DNA of 64,000 nt from JACRLV01 sp045863555. GTDB taxonomy: Bacteria > Planctomycetota > Phycisphaerae > UBA1845 > Fen-1342. The notes beneath the pieces were generated by a model that was given only the letters and a program-made list of their open reading frames with translations, was not told the origin of the DNA and ran no database searches. Both the position numbers and the translations under genes were made by a program. Positions 33,959 through 42,222 of the stretch are shown in pieces (positions within the stretch are counted from its first letter, which is position 1; each line of letters opens with the position of its first letter). The stretch covers positions 62,001 through 126,000 of the forward strand of contig BTUU01000002.1 of the NCBI GenBank assembly GCA_045863555.1, read 5' to 3'.

Positions 33959-34798
33959 TCAGCGGTGAGAGACGTCGACGAGCGTGCGGATCGCCCCGGC
34001 GAGCCCCTCGATGAAGTTCCCGGATCGCGGGCGGAACCACTCGAAGGGCAGGTTGGGCGAACCGATGAACGGACGGAGGATCCAGCCCATCTGTGCCCCG
34101 ACCATGGCGTAAATCAGGAGCCAGACGCGGAGGATCATCCCGGCCGGGTCGGAGGGTCCGCCAGCGGGGGGCGGCAGTTTGGCGCGCGTGGGCTGAGCGG
34201 CCGGGCTTGCGGCGTCGCCGCCTGGTGGGACTGCGGCGTCGGGTTTCGGCGGCGCGGCCGCCTCGGCGGTTTGTTCGAACCAGGACTGCGCGGCCTGCCA
34301 GTCGGCGAGGCGGCGGAGGACGCGGAGGAGGAAGCCGAGGCCGACGACGCCGGCGATGCCGAGGAGGGCGACGTTCAGCACCACCATGAACGAGTAGCTG
34401 GTCGTCGAGAGCGTGAAGAAGCCGAGGATGGGGCCGAAGGAGGCGGCGACGGCGAGATTGACGACGATTGCGCCGACGAGGAGGCGGAGCATGGACGCGG
34501 CGGTGAGTCGACAACCGACGAGGGCATTGAAGACGTAGAGCGAGGGGAAGGTGATGAGGAGCGTGAGGAGGAAGAGGGCCGGGAGCTTGACCATCGACGC
34601 GACGAGCTGCATGAGCTCAGTAGGTGAGCGGTTGATGACGGCGAAGAGGCCCATGAAGAGGCCGTAGAGGGCGCCGAGGACGATCGCGAGGGTCAGGAAG
34701 CCGGGCGCGGAGATCGGGACGCGGCCGTCGGCGAGACTCTGGGGGTCGGTGCGGCGGCCGCGGAGGAGGTCGTCGAGTTGGGAGAGCCAGCGAGGCAT
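33959..34798 (-). CDS. Five-helix membrane protein (paralog 1)
   Basis: The 279-residue protein has about five helices and a GALYGLFMGLF segment matching GPLYGLSMGSF in its neighbour. It carries an extra Ala/Pro-rich cytoplasmic-looking loop of about 60 residues (AAPPKPDAAVPPGGDAASP) before the last helix, which the neighbour lacks. It ends AQMGWILRPFIGSPNLPFEW-FRPRSGNF. The ATG at 34798 is followed 12 bases after its stop by the second gene, so the pair is an operon. Function unknown. Confidence 0.8.
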   Translation of the reverse strand: MPRWLSQLDDLLRGRRTDPQSLADGRVPISAPGFLTLAIVLGALYGLFMGLFAVINRSPTELMQLVASMVKLPALFLLTLLITFPSLYVFNALVGCRLTAASMLRLLVGAIVVNLAVAASFGPILGFFTLSTTSYSFMVVLNVALLGIAGVVGLGFLLRVLRRLADWQAAQSWFEQTAEAAAPPKPDAAVPPGGDAASPAAQPTRAKLPPPAGGPSDPAGMILRVWLLIYAMVGAQMGWILRPFIGSPNLPFEWFRPRSGNFIEGLAGAIRTLVDVSHR

Positions 34799-34903
34799 GG
34801 GGTGTCTCCGGATGGAGCGGGAGGGGTGGTCACAGAGTTTGTACTCGCGGGCGTGACGGGTGGTTCACATTCGGGTGGAAAATTGGGCGGCCGGGCGGGG
34901 GAA

Positions 34904-34952
34904 CGAATGCAGAATGAAGAATGCAGAATGCAGAATGCAGAATGCAGAAAGG
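34904..34952. repeat. Heptamer array upstream of nagB-like gene
   Basis: Seven tandem 7-base units: CGAATGC, AGAATGA, four of AGAATGC, then AGAAAGG. The terminal unit is identical to that of the array at 31945-31979. It lies 77 bases before the start of the NagB/PIG-L fusion gene, in the divergent region with the membrane protein operon. Confidence 0.85.
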
Positions 34953-35029
34953 AACGCGGCAAGTCGGGCGAATTTCGCAGGGACCTGCCAATCTCGCAGC
35001 CGTCCGGCGCGGGGCGTATTATTGCCGGC

Positions 35030-37042
35030 ATGAGCACGAATCTGAGCCGATTTGTTATTTATCCTGACGGGCAGGCCTCCGGGCCGCGCGGGACGCCGGT
35101 TTCCCTGTATGCGTCGAGTGATCTGGCGAGCGCGGGGGCGGCCGCGGAGATTGCGGCCGCAATCCGGGCGAAGGCGGCCGTGGGGCAGACGGCCGTGCTG
35201 GGCCTCGCGACGGGGTCGACGCCGGTCGGGGTGTATGAGGAGCTGGTGCGGCTGCACCGCGAGGACGGGCTGTCGTTCAAGAACGTCGTGACGTTCAACC
35301 TGGACGAGTACTGGCCGATGCAGCCGGATGCGCTGCAGAGCTATCGGCGGTTCATGCGGGAACATTTGTTTGACCGCGTGGACATCCCGGCGGGGAATAT
35401 GAATATCCCTGACGGGACGCTGAAACAGGACGAAATTGTCGCGTTCTGCGCGGATTATGAGCGGCGGATCGAGCGGGCGGGGGGGATCGACATCCAGATC
35501 CTCGGGATCGGCCGGACGGGGCATATCGGCTTCAACGAGCCGGGGTCGCCGCGGGACAGCCGGACGCGGCTGATCACGCTGGACAAGGTCACGCGGATGG
35601 ACGCGGCGAGCGACTTTTTCGGCGAGTGGAACGTGCCCAAGCGCGCGATCACGATGGGCGTGGGGACGATCCTCGCGGCGCGGCGGGTGCTGCTGCTCGC
35701 GTTCGGGGAGTCGAAGGCGAAGATCATTCGGCAGGCGCTGGAAGGGCCGATCACGCGGACGGTCGCGGCGAGCTTCCTCCAGGAGCACGGGAACGCGGAG
35801 TTCGTGCTGGACGGGGCGTCGGCGAGCGAGCTGACGCCGATCAAGACGCCGTGGCTGCTGGGGCCGCTCGCGGAGCGCGGGCTGACGTGGGATGCGAAGC
35901 TGACGCGGCGGGCGGTGATCTGGCTGGCGCAGGAGGTGAAGAAGCCGATCCTGAAGCTCGTGGCGGAGGATTACAACGAGCACGGGTTGCAGGAGCTGCT
36001 TTCGGAGCGCGGGGCGGCGTATGACGTGAACATCGCCGTGTTCCGGGCGCTGTCGGGGACGATCACGGGCTGGCCGGGGGGCAAGCCGAAGGAGAAGACG
36101 AAGGCGACGTCGGTGGTCGGGGCGATCCGGCATGCGTCGGAGGCGTTTCCGAAGCGGGTGGTCGTGTTCAGTCCGCACCCGGACGATGACGTGATCTCGA
36201 TGGGCGGGACGCTGATCCGGCTGTGCGACCAGGGGCACGATGTGCACGTCGCGTATCAGACGTCGGGGAATATCGCGGTGTTTGACGAGGAGGCGGTGCG
36301 GTACGCGGATTTCATTTCGGAGTTCGCGGCGGATTTCAAGACCTTGAATGGCGAGACGGGCGGGGGCGAGACGGGCGAGCAGCTCGAGGCGCGGATCCGG
36401 CATTTCGTGCACAGCAAGCGGGCGGGGGAGATCGACACGCCGGAGCTGCAGAAGATCAAGACGTTCATCCGGCGGAGCGAGGCGCGGGCGGCGGCGCGGT
36501 ACTCGGGGTGCAAGCTGGAGAATATCCACTTTCTAGATATGCCATTCTATGAGACGGGGCGGGTGCGGAAGAAACCGCTGAGCGAGCAGGACATCCAGAT
36601 CATCCTGGGGCTGCTTGATCGCGTGCGGCCGCAACAGGTTTACGCGGCGGGGGATCTGAGCGATCCGCACGGGACGCACCGGGTGTGCCTGCGGGCGGTG
36701 CTGACGGCGCTGGAGCGGGTGCGGGCGGCGGCCTCGCGTGGCGACGAGGCGGCGGCGTGGGTGCGGGAGTGTGATGTGTGGCTGTATCGGGGGGCGTGGC
36801 AGGAGTGGGAGCCGGAGTCGATCGAGATGGCGGTTCCGCTGAGCCCGGACGAGGTGGAGCGGAAGCGCATGGCGATCTTCAAACACCAGTCGCAGAAGGA
36901 CCGGGCGCTGTTTCCGGGACCGTGGGATACGCGCGAGTTCTGGGAGCGGGCGGAGGAGCGGAACCGGGCGACGGCGGAGACGTATGACCGGCTGGGGCTG
37001 CCGGAGTATCAGGCGATTGAGGCGTTTGTGAGGTGGGGGTGA
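35030..37042 (+). CDS. Glucosamine-6-P deaminase fused to PIG-L deacetylase
   Basis: The 670-residue protein joins two enzymes. Residues about 20-290 are NagB-like: LGLATGSTPVGVYEELVRLH, FNLDEYWPM, the acid pair in GIGRTGHIGFNEPGSP, and TMGVGTILAARRVLLLAFGE. Residues about 370-640 are a PIG-L (LmbE) zinc deacetylase: VVVFSPHPDDDVISMGGTLI, RRSEARAAARYSG and GDLSDPHGTHRVCL. NagB converts GlcN-6-P to fructose-6-P and ammonia. PIG-L enzymes remove N-acetyl groups, so one chain might do both steps of GlcNAc-P breakdown. Similar long NagB proteins occur elsewhere; the joint activity is inference. Confidence 0.88.
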   Translation: MSTNLSRFVIYPDGQASGPRGTPVSLYASSDLASAGAAAEIAAAIRAKAAVGQTAVLGLATGSTPVGVYEELVRLHREDGLSFKNVVTFNLDEYWPMQPDALQSYRRFMREHLFDRVDIPAGNMNIPDGTLKQDEIVAFCADYERRIERAGGIDIQILGIGRTGHIGFNEPGSPRDSRTRLITLDKVTRMDAASDFFGEWNVPKRAITMGVGTILAARRVLLLAFGESKAKIIRQALEGPITRTVAASFLQEHGNAEFVLDGASASELTPIKTPWLLGPLAERGLTWDAKLTRRAVIWLAQEVKKPILKLVAEDYNEHGLQELLSERGAAYDVNIAVFRALSGTITGWPGGKPKEKTKATSVVGAIRHASEAFPKRVVVFSPHPDDDVISMGGTLIRLCDQGHDVHVAYQTSGNIAVFDEEAVRYADFISEFAADFKTLNGETGGGETGEQLEARIRHFVHSKRAGEIDTPELQKIKTFIRRSEARAAARYSGCKLENIHFLDMPFYETGRVRKKPLSEQDIQIILGLLDRVRPQQVYAAGDLSDPHGTHRVCLRAVLTALERVRAAASRGDEAAAWVRECDVWLYRGAWQEWEPESIEMAVPLSPDEVERKRMAIFKHQSQKDRALFPGPWDTREFWERAEERNRATAETYDRLGLPEYQAIEAFVRWG

Positions 37043-37102
37043 GAATCCGGCGGGTGGGGGTTCCCCGGTTCCGCAGTCACGGGCGGGCGAGGGTGGGGGA
37101 AC

Positions 37103-37510
37103 TCAGATCGACCAATCCTCAACTCGCAATCCTTCGATCCGCTGAAAATCGGTATCGCGGCTGATCAACGTTGCCCCGAGTTGGATCGCCGCTGCGGCGA
37201 TCCAGCAATCGTTGTCGTCGAGGGGAAGCCCCGCCTGTTGCCTCGTCAACTTCACGGCAGCGTATGCGTCGGCCGTAGCCGGCGAGATGGGCTCGCATGC
37301 GAGTGCTTCCAAGATGGTCGTCACCTTGGTTCCAAGGCTCGTTCGTCGCTTGCCCGCCGGGAGTCGCATCAGTCCATGCAGGATCTCGCCTCGGACGATC
37401 GAGCATGTGCAGACGCGATCCGCGCCGGGGAGGGCGGCGATGCGCGCGGTCAGGCGCGGCTGTTCGCCGACGAGATCGCTGATTGCGTTTGTATCGAGCA
37501 GGTAGGTCAC
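37103..37510 (-). CDS. PIN-domain toxin, VapC-like
   Basis: The 135-residue protein has a PIN ribonuclease fold with the acidic residues in YLLDTNAISDLVG (Asp near 6), Glu in VRGEILHGLMRL, and Asp pairs in LPLDDNDCWIAAAA and ISRDTDFQRI. The GTG at 37510 gives the usual VapC N-terminus (TYLLDTNAIS). A GTG three codons earlier is possible. The gene begins 12 bases after the antitoxin-like gene, the usual order of a VapBC pair. It cleaves RNA when free of antitoxin (family knowledge). Confidence 0.88.
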   Translation of the reverse strand: MTYLLDTNAISDLVGEQPRLTARIAALPGADRVCTCSIVRGEILHGLMRLPAGKRRTSLGTKVTTILEALACEPISPATADAYAAVKLTRQQAGLPLDDNDCWIAAAAIQLGATLISRDTDFQRIEGLRVEDWSI

Positions 37511-37522
37511 AAGGCACACGGA

Positions 37523-37777
37523 TCACAAGGGTTCATCAAAGACGGCGCGATCGCTCGGCGGCAGCTTACCGCTCTGAATCGCCGATTCGAGTTCGGCTAG
37601 ATCGTCGTTGGAAATGTGCGGCGCGCTGCGGACGGCGTCGAGGAGACGGGATGGGGAACCGGGAAGCGAGCTGGCTTCGAGAGGTCGAACGTCGACGTCG
37701 ACCGCTTGTCCCTGCGGAAACGGCAACATCTCGTCAAGCTCGATCGTCTTGCCGCGGACACGGCCCCTGACTGTCAT
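37523..37777 (-). CDS. Antitoxin-like protein, DUF104 type
   Basis: The 84-residue protein begins VRGRVRGKTIELDEMLPF-PQGQAVDVDVRPL, the pattern of AF2212/DUF104-like antitoxins. Its C-terminus (SNDDLAELESAIQSGK, SDRAVFDEPL) is acidic, as expected for wrapping a PIN toxin. The ATG at 37777 follows GGGAG at seven bases. A longer frame adds 13 residues before it and seems less likely. It precedes the toxin gene on the same strand. Confidence 0.75.
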   Translation of the reverse strand: MTVRGRVRGKTIELDEMLPFPQGQAVDVDVRPLEASSLPGSPSRLLDAVRSAPHISNDDLAELESAIQSGKLPPSDRAVFDEPL

Positions 37778-37920
37778 TCGGTGCTCCCGGTACGTCGCCA
37801 GCAATCGCAAGGTCATTATAGCGAGATCGGTGGAGGATCGGGCGAGAGACAGCAGCGTTCAACGATCCGAGGGAGAGCGAAGCGAGAGATGGGCTCCCCA
37901 ATCGCGGCCGGGTCCGGGCA

Positions 37921-38541
37921 CTATGGCTTCGGACGGTCGCGATCGGACACTGCAGGCGCGGGGGGCAGTCGATCGACGAGTTTGAGCGCGAGCTGGCGGG
38001 CGAAGCGGTCGTAGCGCGGCGAGATCAACGACGGAATGAACTCCCAGCTGACGTCTGGACGAATCAGCAGACCACCCCAGCCGAACACGAACTCCTGCTT
38101 GAATTTGTACTCCACCCGGGTCGGAGTGGTCCCGAACTCGCTGCCGAAATCAAGCTCGTAGCCCGCCGTCCCGGAGCAGAAGGTCGGGACGATTCCGAAC
38201 GTAACGACCGACCAGATTGGGATGACGTTCGGAATGCCCTCGCTATACCGGATTTTCATTTCGACATCCGGGGGAGCCGAGAAGTCGTCGACATACCCGA
38301 GGCGATCGAACATGCGGAGGTTCTGCAAGGCCCGCACGAGCTTGTCGACTTCGCTGCTATACCACTGCGGAGCGTCTGCAGGTCGTCGGACTCCGACGGT
38401 GTACGGAAAATGTGCCTGGCGGATTCTCGATTCGTCCGCGGCGGCGATGGGCGGCGGCAACTGTCGACCGCCGCCCAGCACGCAGCCCGAAAGGAGCGCT
38501 GCAAGGGCGCTCATGCAGAGGGTCAGTACTCGACTCGTCAT
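37921..38541 (-). CDS. Hypothetical lipoprotein
   Basis: The 206-residue protein starts at the ATG at 38541 after GAGGTG. It has a lipobox LLSGC, followed by VLGGGRQLPPPI. The mature part (FPYTVGVRRPADAPQWYSSE, VDKLVRALQNLRMFDRLGYV, ASPRYDRFARQLALKLVDRL in pattern) suggests a periplasmic alpha/beta protein. No family recognised. It ends 143 bases before the antitoxin gene region on the same strand; the gap shows no gene. Confidence 0.7.
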   Translation of the reverse strand: MTSRVLTLCMSALAALLSGCVLGGGRQLPPPIAAADESRIRQAHFPYTVGVRRPADAPQWYSSEVDKLVRALQNLRMFDRLGYVDDFSAPPDVEMKIRYSEGIPNVIPIWSVVTFGIVPTFCSGTAGYELDFGSEFGTTPTRVEYKFKQEFVFGWGGLLIRPDVSWEFIPSLISPRYDRFARQLALKLVDRLPPAPAVSDRDRPKP

Positions 38542-38583
38542 CGGCTTCACCTCGCCCGCAAGCGAATAGTACCGATGCGGCGG

Positions 38584-38658
38584 TTATTCCTCCTCCTCCA
38601 CCTCGATGGGTGCGTACTCCGGCTGCCAGATGGATTCGCGGGACCATGGCGTCGATAA
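38584..38658 (-). pseudogene. Remnant of malic enzyme gene 3' end
   Basis: On the minus strand this reads ESIWQPEYAPIEVEEE then TAA. The intact malic enzyme encoded at 40513-42222 ends ESIWQPDYAPIEIEEEE. Upstream the match continues as IDAMV against IDTLV after a one-base insertion that shifts the frame. DNA similarity covers about 75 bases and includes the TTATTCCTCCTCCTC block. No further match was recognised upstream. It is a decayed duplicate, or a scar of an event that placed the FG-GAP gene between two copies. Confidence 0.8.
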
Positions 38659-38733
38659 GACTTGACATCACATCATATCTCGCCGATAATGTCATGGTAG
38701 GTCGAAGGTCTGGCATTCGGAACGAGTAGAACC

Positions 38734-38931
38734 ATGGCCTGTGACCATCTTTTGGCTGAATTTCCGATCCGCGCGTACCTAGAGTCGTCGCTCTCGTTTC
38801 GCGACCATGTCGGCATCGACGTGGGGCCCGACGGTGACGTGTGGACCACGTTCATGGGAATCTCGGACGTCCGCGATCCCGACCCAGACGCGGACAAAAC
38901 GCTGATCTGGTCGACGCGGATTCCGTGGTAG
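38734..38931 (+). CDS. Small hypothetical protein
   Basis: The 65-residue frame starts at an ATG, has a high third-position GC content like its neighbours, and ends 11 bases before the FG-GAP gene. The C-terminal half (GIDVGPDGDVWTTFMGISDV, DPDPDADKTLIWSTRIPW) looks protein-like. It has no signal peptide and no family recognised. The ribosome site is weak, so it may be real, or the end of an older, larger gene. Confidence 0.45.
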   Translation: MACDHLLAEFPIRAYLESSLSFRDHVGIDVGPDGDVWTTFMGISDVRDPDPDADKTLIWSTRIPW

Positions 38932-38942
38932 GTGTGGGATTA

Positions 38943-40382
38943 ATGCGACTTCACTTCAGCCTGTTGCCCATTTTGGCCTGCGCGCTTGCCAGAACCTCGG
39001 AAGCACAGACCGCCTCCTGTCAGGTTGCGAAGCTGCCACGCGTTCCCGAGCAAGAGCAACTTTGGGGTTGGGCCGTTGCGACAAGTCGTAACAAGGTGCT
39101 CGTCGGCGCCCCAAATGTGACGGATTTTGGCACTGACGGCGCTGCGTTTCTCTTTGGTCTCTCGTCTCACATACATGAGGCAGCTCTCGCTCCGCCCGAC
39201 GCCGGTCCGGATAGCGAGATCGGCAATGGCGTCGCGATATCGGCCGATGGGGATCGGGTTTTCGTCGCCGCGCCCCGCGACCAACATGAAGGCCTCGTCG
39301 ACGGCAGCGTTTTCGTCTTCGAGCGCGACTCGACTGGGGATTGGCGACAGGCGGCGACGATCATCGCGAATCAGGCCGATCCCGACCCGTGGCGAAACGA
39401 ACTTTTCGGCGAAGCCATGTGCGTGAACGGAGACAGGATTCTCATCGGCGCGTATCTCGACAACGCCGCCTATGTCTTCGATCGCGACGCCGATGGTTCC
39501 TGGATGCAGTCTGCTCGACTGACGGGAAGTCCCGCCACCGGCTACCTGGGCTATTCCGTCGCGCTGCTCGGCGATACGGCGGTGGCGGGCGCGCCAAATG
39601 ATTTCTCCGTTGGGTGGGGCTCCGGAGCGGCATTCGTTTTTCAAAGGCAGTCCGACGGGACCTGGGCGCAGGTGCAACGCTTGCTGCCAAGCCCGGGAGA
39701 CCGCCTGGGGTTTGGCCGTGCCGTGGGGATCAGCGAGAACACGATCTTCGTCGGAGCGCCGATGGACGGGACTCAAGCGCCGAACGCAGGCACTGTCTAC
39801 GTGTACGCGCGCGACGGCTCCGGGACGTGGGTCGAAAGTCAGCGCCTTTATGCGCCCTATCCCGCCAATTCCGACGTGTTCGGAACATCCATCACGGTTG
39901 ACGAGTCCCGAGCCTTGATCGGCGCCGAGAATTACAGCAACCACACACCGATCCACCTCGGGGCTGCCTTTCTGTATGAGCGGGGCGTCGACGGGGATTG
40001 GGAACTCTCGTCGCTCCTGATGGCCGACGATCCTCACGAACTCAGCCGGTTTGGCCGCGTAGTCGCGCTGCGCGGCAATCTCGCCGTCGTCGGCGCGCCC
40101 TACCAGACCGAAGTCGACGAAGAAGGCAATCCGCTGCCGCTCGCCGGCGCCGCGTACGTCTTTGCCGTTGGTCCGGATGAGAACGACAACGGTGTCATGG
40201 ACATCTGCGAATGTCTGGCCCGCGGCGACCTCGATCTGGACGGCGAGATCGCCATCAGCGACTTGTCGATCCTGCTTTCGGGCTTCGGCGTCACTGGCGC
40301 AGGCGACCTGGACCGCGACGGCGACACCGATCTTCAGGACCTTGCGAACCTGCTCTCGAACTGGGCGCTGCGCTGCCAGTGA
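38943..40382 (+). CDS. Exported FG-GAP repeat protein, dockerin end
   Basis: The 479-residue protein has a signal peptide ending in RTSEAQ. It has about seven FG-GAP-like blades, such as GWAVATSRNKVLVGAPN, GNGVAISADGDRVFVAAP, GYSVALLGDTAVAGAPN, GRAVGISENTIFVGAPM and GRVVALRGNLAVVGAPY, forming an integrin-alpha-like propeller. The tail has DLDLDGEIAISDLSILLSGF and DLDRDGDTDLQDLANLLSNW. The gene lies between the malic enzyme 3' remnant and the intact malic enzyme gene. Adhesion is a plausible role but is inferred. Confidence 0.85.
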   Translation: MRLHFSLLPILACALARTSEAQTASCQVAKLPRVPEQEQLWGWAVATSRNKVLVGAPNVTDFGTDGAAFLFGLSSHIHEAALAPPDAGPDSEIGNGVAISADGDRVFVAAPRDQHEGLVDGSVFVFERDSTGDWRQAATIIANQADPDPWRNELFGEAMCVNGDRILIGAYLDNAAYVFDRDADGSWMQSARLTGSPATGYLGYSVALLGDTAVAGAPNDFSVGWGSGAAFVFQRQSDGTWAQVQRLLPSPGDRLGFGRAVGISENTIFVGAPMDGTQAPNAGTVYVYARDGSGTWVESQRLYAPYPANSDVFGTSITVDESRALIGAENYSNHTPIHLGAAFLYERGVDGDWELSSLLMADDPHELSRFGRVVALRGNLAVVGAPYQTEVDEEGNPLPLAGAAYVFAVGPDENDNGVMDICECLARGDLDLDGEIAISDLSILLSGFGVTGAGDLDRDGDTDLQDLANLLSNWALRCQ

Positions 40383-40512
40383 GGCGATCTTCGGCTGTCA
40401 GCGCCATACCATGGCCGCCGTGGCCGTGGCGCATCCGTGTTGCATGCGCAGCGCACGCCACCACTTGCGCGGTGGGTTCGGATTCGACCGCCCGAGGAGT
40501 CGGCCAGTACGC

Positions 40513-42222
40513 TTATTCCTCCTCCTCGATTTCGATCGGGGCGTAGTCCGGTTGCCAGATTGACTCGCGGACGAGCGTGTCGATGCGGTCGTCGGCGATG
40601 ATGCGGCCGACGCCGCTGGCGCGGGCGACGCGGATGACCGCGGCGGCGATGGCGGCGCTGATTTCGCGCAGGACGCTGACGTGGGGGTAGATCGCGCCGG
40701 CCGCGAGGCGCTCCGGCGTGATGAAGTTGGTCAGCGTCTTGGCCGCGGCCATGAACATGTCGTCGGTCACCTCGCGGGCTTCGGCGAGGATCGCGCCGAG
40801 GCCCAGGCCGGGGAAGATGAGGACGTTGTTGCACTGGCCGATCTCGATCGTGCGGCCGTTGTGCGGGACGGGTTCGAAGGGGCTGCCCGTGGCGATGATC
40901 GCCCGGCCGTCGGTCCAGCGGATCGCCTCGGCCGGCGTGACCTCGGATTTGATGGTCGGATTGCTGAGGGCGAAGATCACGGGTCGTTCGGTGTGCTCGG
41001 CCATGGCGCGGACGACTTCCTCGCCGAAGAGGCCGGGCTGGGCGCTGGTGCCGATGATGATGGTCGGCTTCACGCGGCGGACGACCTCGAGCAGGCCGGG
41101 GCGGGCGTCGGGCGAGAGGCCGTAGCCGCGGGCGTCGACTTCCGTCAGGGCGAATTCGCGTTTGATCTCTTCGCGGATGGTGCGGGTCTCGTCGAGCAGG
41201 CCGGCGGTGTCGACGAAGACGAGGGCGCGGGCGGCGGCTTCGCGGGTCGCACCCTCGGTGAGCATCGCGGAGCGGATGAGGCGTCCGATGCCGATGCCGG
41301 CCGCGCCGGCGCCGGCGAGGACGATGCGCTGGTCGCGGAGGCGGCCGCCGGTGATGCGGAGCGCGGCCCAGATGCCGGCCATGGTGACGGCGGCGGTGCC
41401 CTGGACGTCGTCGTTGAAGCTGGCGATGCGCTTGCGGTAGCGGTCAAGGACGTTGAAGGCGTTGACCTTGAGCAGGTCTTCCCACTGCACGAGGACGTGC
41501 GGGCAGACCTGGTGGATGGCGTCGACGAATTCCTCGATGAACTCCTCGTAGGCCGCGCCGCGGAGGCGTCGTTCGCGAACGCCGAGGTAGTAGGGATCGG
41601 CGAGGAGCTCGCCGTTCTCGGTGCCGACGTCGAGGCTGATGGGCAGGCATTGCCAGGGGCGGATGCCCGCGCCGGCGCAGTAGAGCGAGAGCTTGCCGAT
41701 GGGGATGCCCATGCCGCCCGCGCCGAGGTCGCCGAGGCCGAGGATGCGCTCGTTGTCGGTGGCGACGATGAGGCGGACGCGGTCGATGTCGGGGACGTTG
41801 CGCAGGACCTCGGCGATGCGCCCGCGGTCGTGCGGCGTGAGCCAGAGGCCGCGCGGGCGGCGGAAGATGTGGCTGTAGGTTCGGCAGGCGAGGCCGATCG
41901 TGGGGGTGTAGACGATGGGCATCAGCTCTTCGAGGTTCTCGCACAGGACGCGGTAGAAGAGGGTCTCGTTGCGGTCCTGGAGGGCCATGAGGCCGATGAG
42001 GCGTTCGAGGTCGTCGCGCTTGGCACGGACGTGTTCGAGTTCGAGGGCGACCTGCTCCTTCATGGTGAGGACGCGCGGCGGGAGGAGGCCGACGAGGCCG
42101 AGGCGCATGCGTTCCTCGTGGGTGAAGGCCGCGTCCTTGTTGCGGCGCGGGTCCTGAAGCAGTGCGACGCCGCGCGTGTCGGGGCTGATGGGCGTCGCGG
42201 GTCGGTTGAGTGTGCGAATCAT
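40513..42222 (-). CDS. maeA: NAD-type malic enzyme
   Basis: The 569-residue enzyme converts malate to pyruvate and CO2. Signatures are YTPTIGLACRTYSHIFRRP (about 115), ATDNERILGLGDLGAGGMG (about 155), FNDDVQGTAAVTMAG (about 275) and the dinucleotide site LAGAGAAGIGIGRL (about 305). The size and domain order fit the large SfcA/MaeA class. It ends in an acidic run EIEEEE. The ATG overlaps the hypB stop by ATGA, so it is the last gene of the hydrogenase-maturation operon, an unusual partner. Confidence 0.93.
   Translation of the reverse strand: MIRTLNRPATPISPDTRGVALLQDPRRNKDAAFTHEERMRLGLVGLLPPRVLTMKEQVALELEHVRAKRDDLERLIGLMALQDRNETLFYRVLCENLEELMPIVYTPTIGLACRTYSHIFRRPRGLWLTPHDRGRIAEVLRNVPDIDRVRLIVATDNERILGLGDLGAGGMGIPIGKLSLYCAGAGIRPWQCLPISLDVGTENGELLADPYYLGVRERRLRGAAYEEFIEEFVDAIHQVCPHVLVQWEDLLKVNAFNVLDRYRKRIASFNDDVQGTAAVTMAGIWAALRITGGRLRDQRIVLAGAGAAGIGIGRLIRSAMLTEGATREAAARALVFVDTAGLLDETRTIREEIKREFALTEVDARGYGLSPDARPGLLEVVRRVKPTIIIGTSAQPGLFGEEVVRAMAEHTERPVIFALSNPTIKSEVTPAEAIRWTDGRAIIATGSPFEPVPHNGRTIEIGQCNNVLIFPGLGLGAILAEAREVTDDMFMAAAKTLTNFITPERLAAGAIYPHVSVLREISAAIAAAVIRVARASGVGRIIADDRIDTLVRESIWQPDYAPIEIEEEE

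Noticed and set aside
34778..35029. N-terminal extension of the NagB-like protein
   Set aside because: The in-frame stretch translates the heptamer array and has no domain. The ATG at 35030 gives the normal start.
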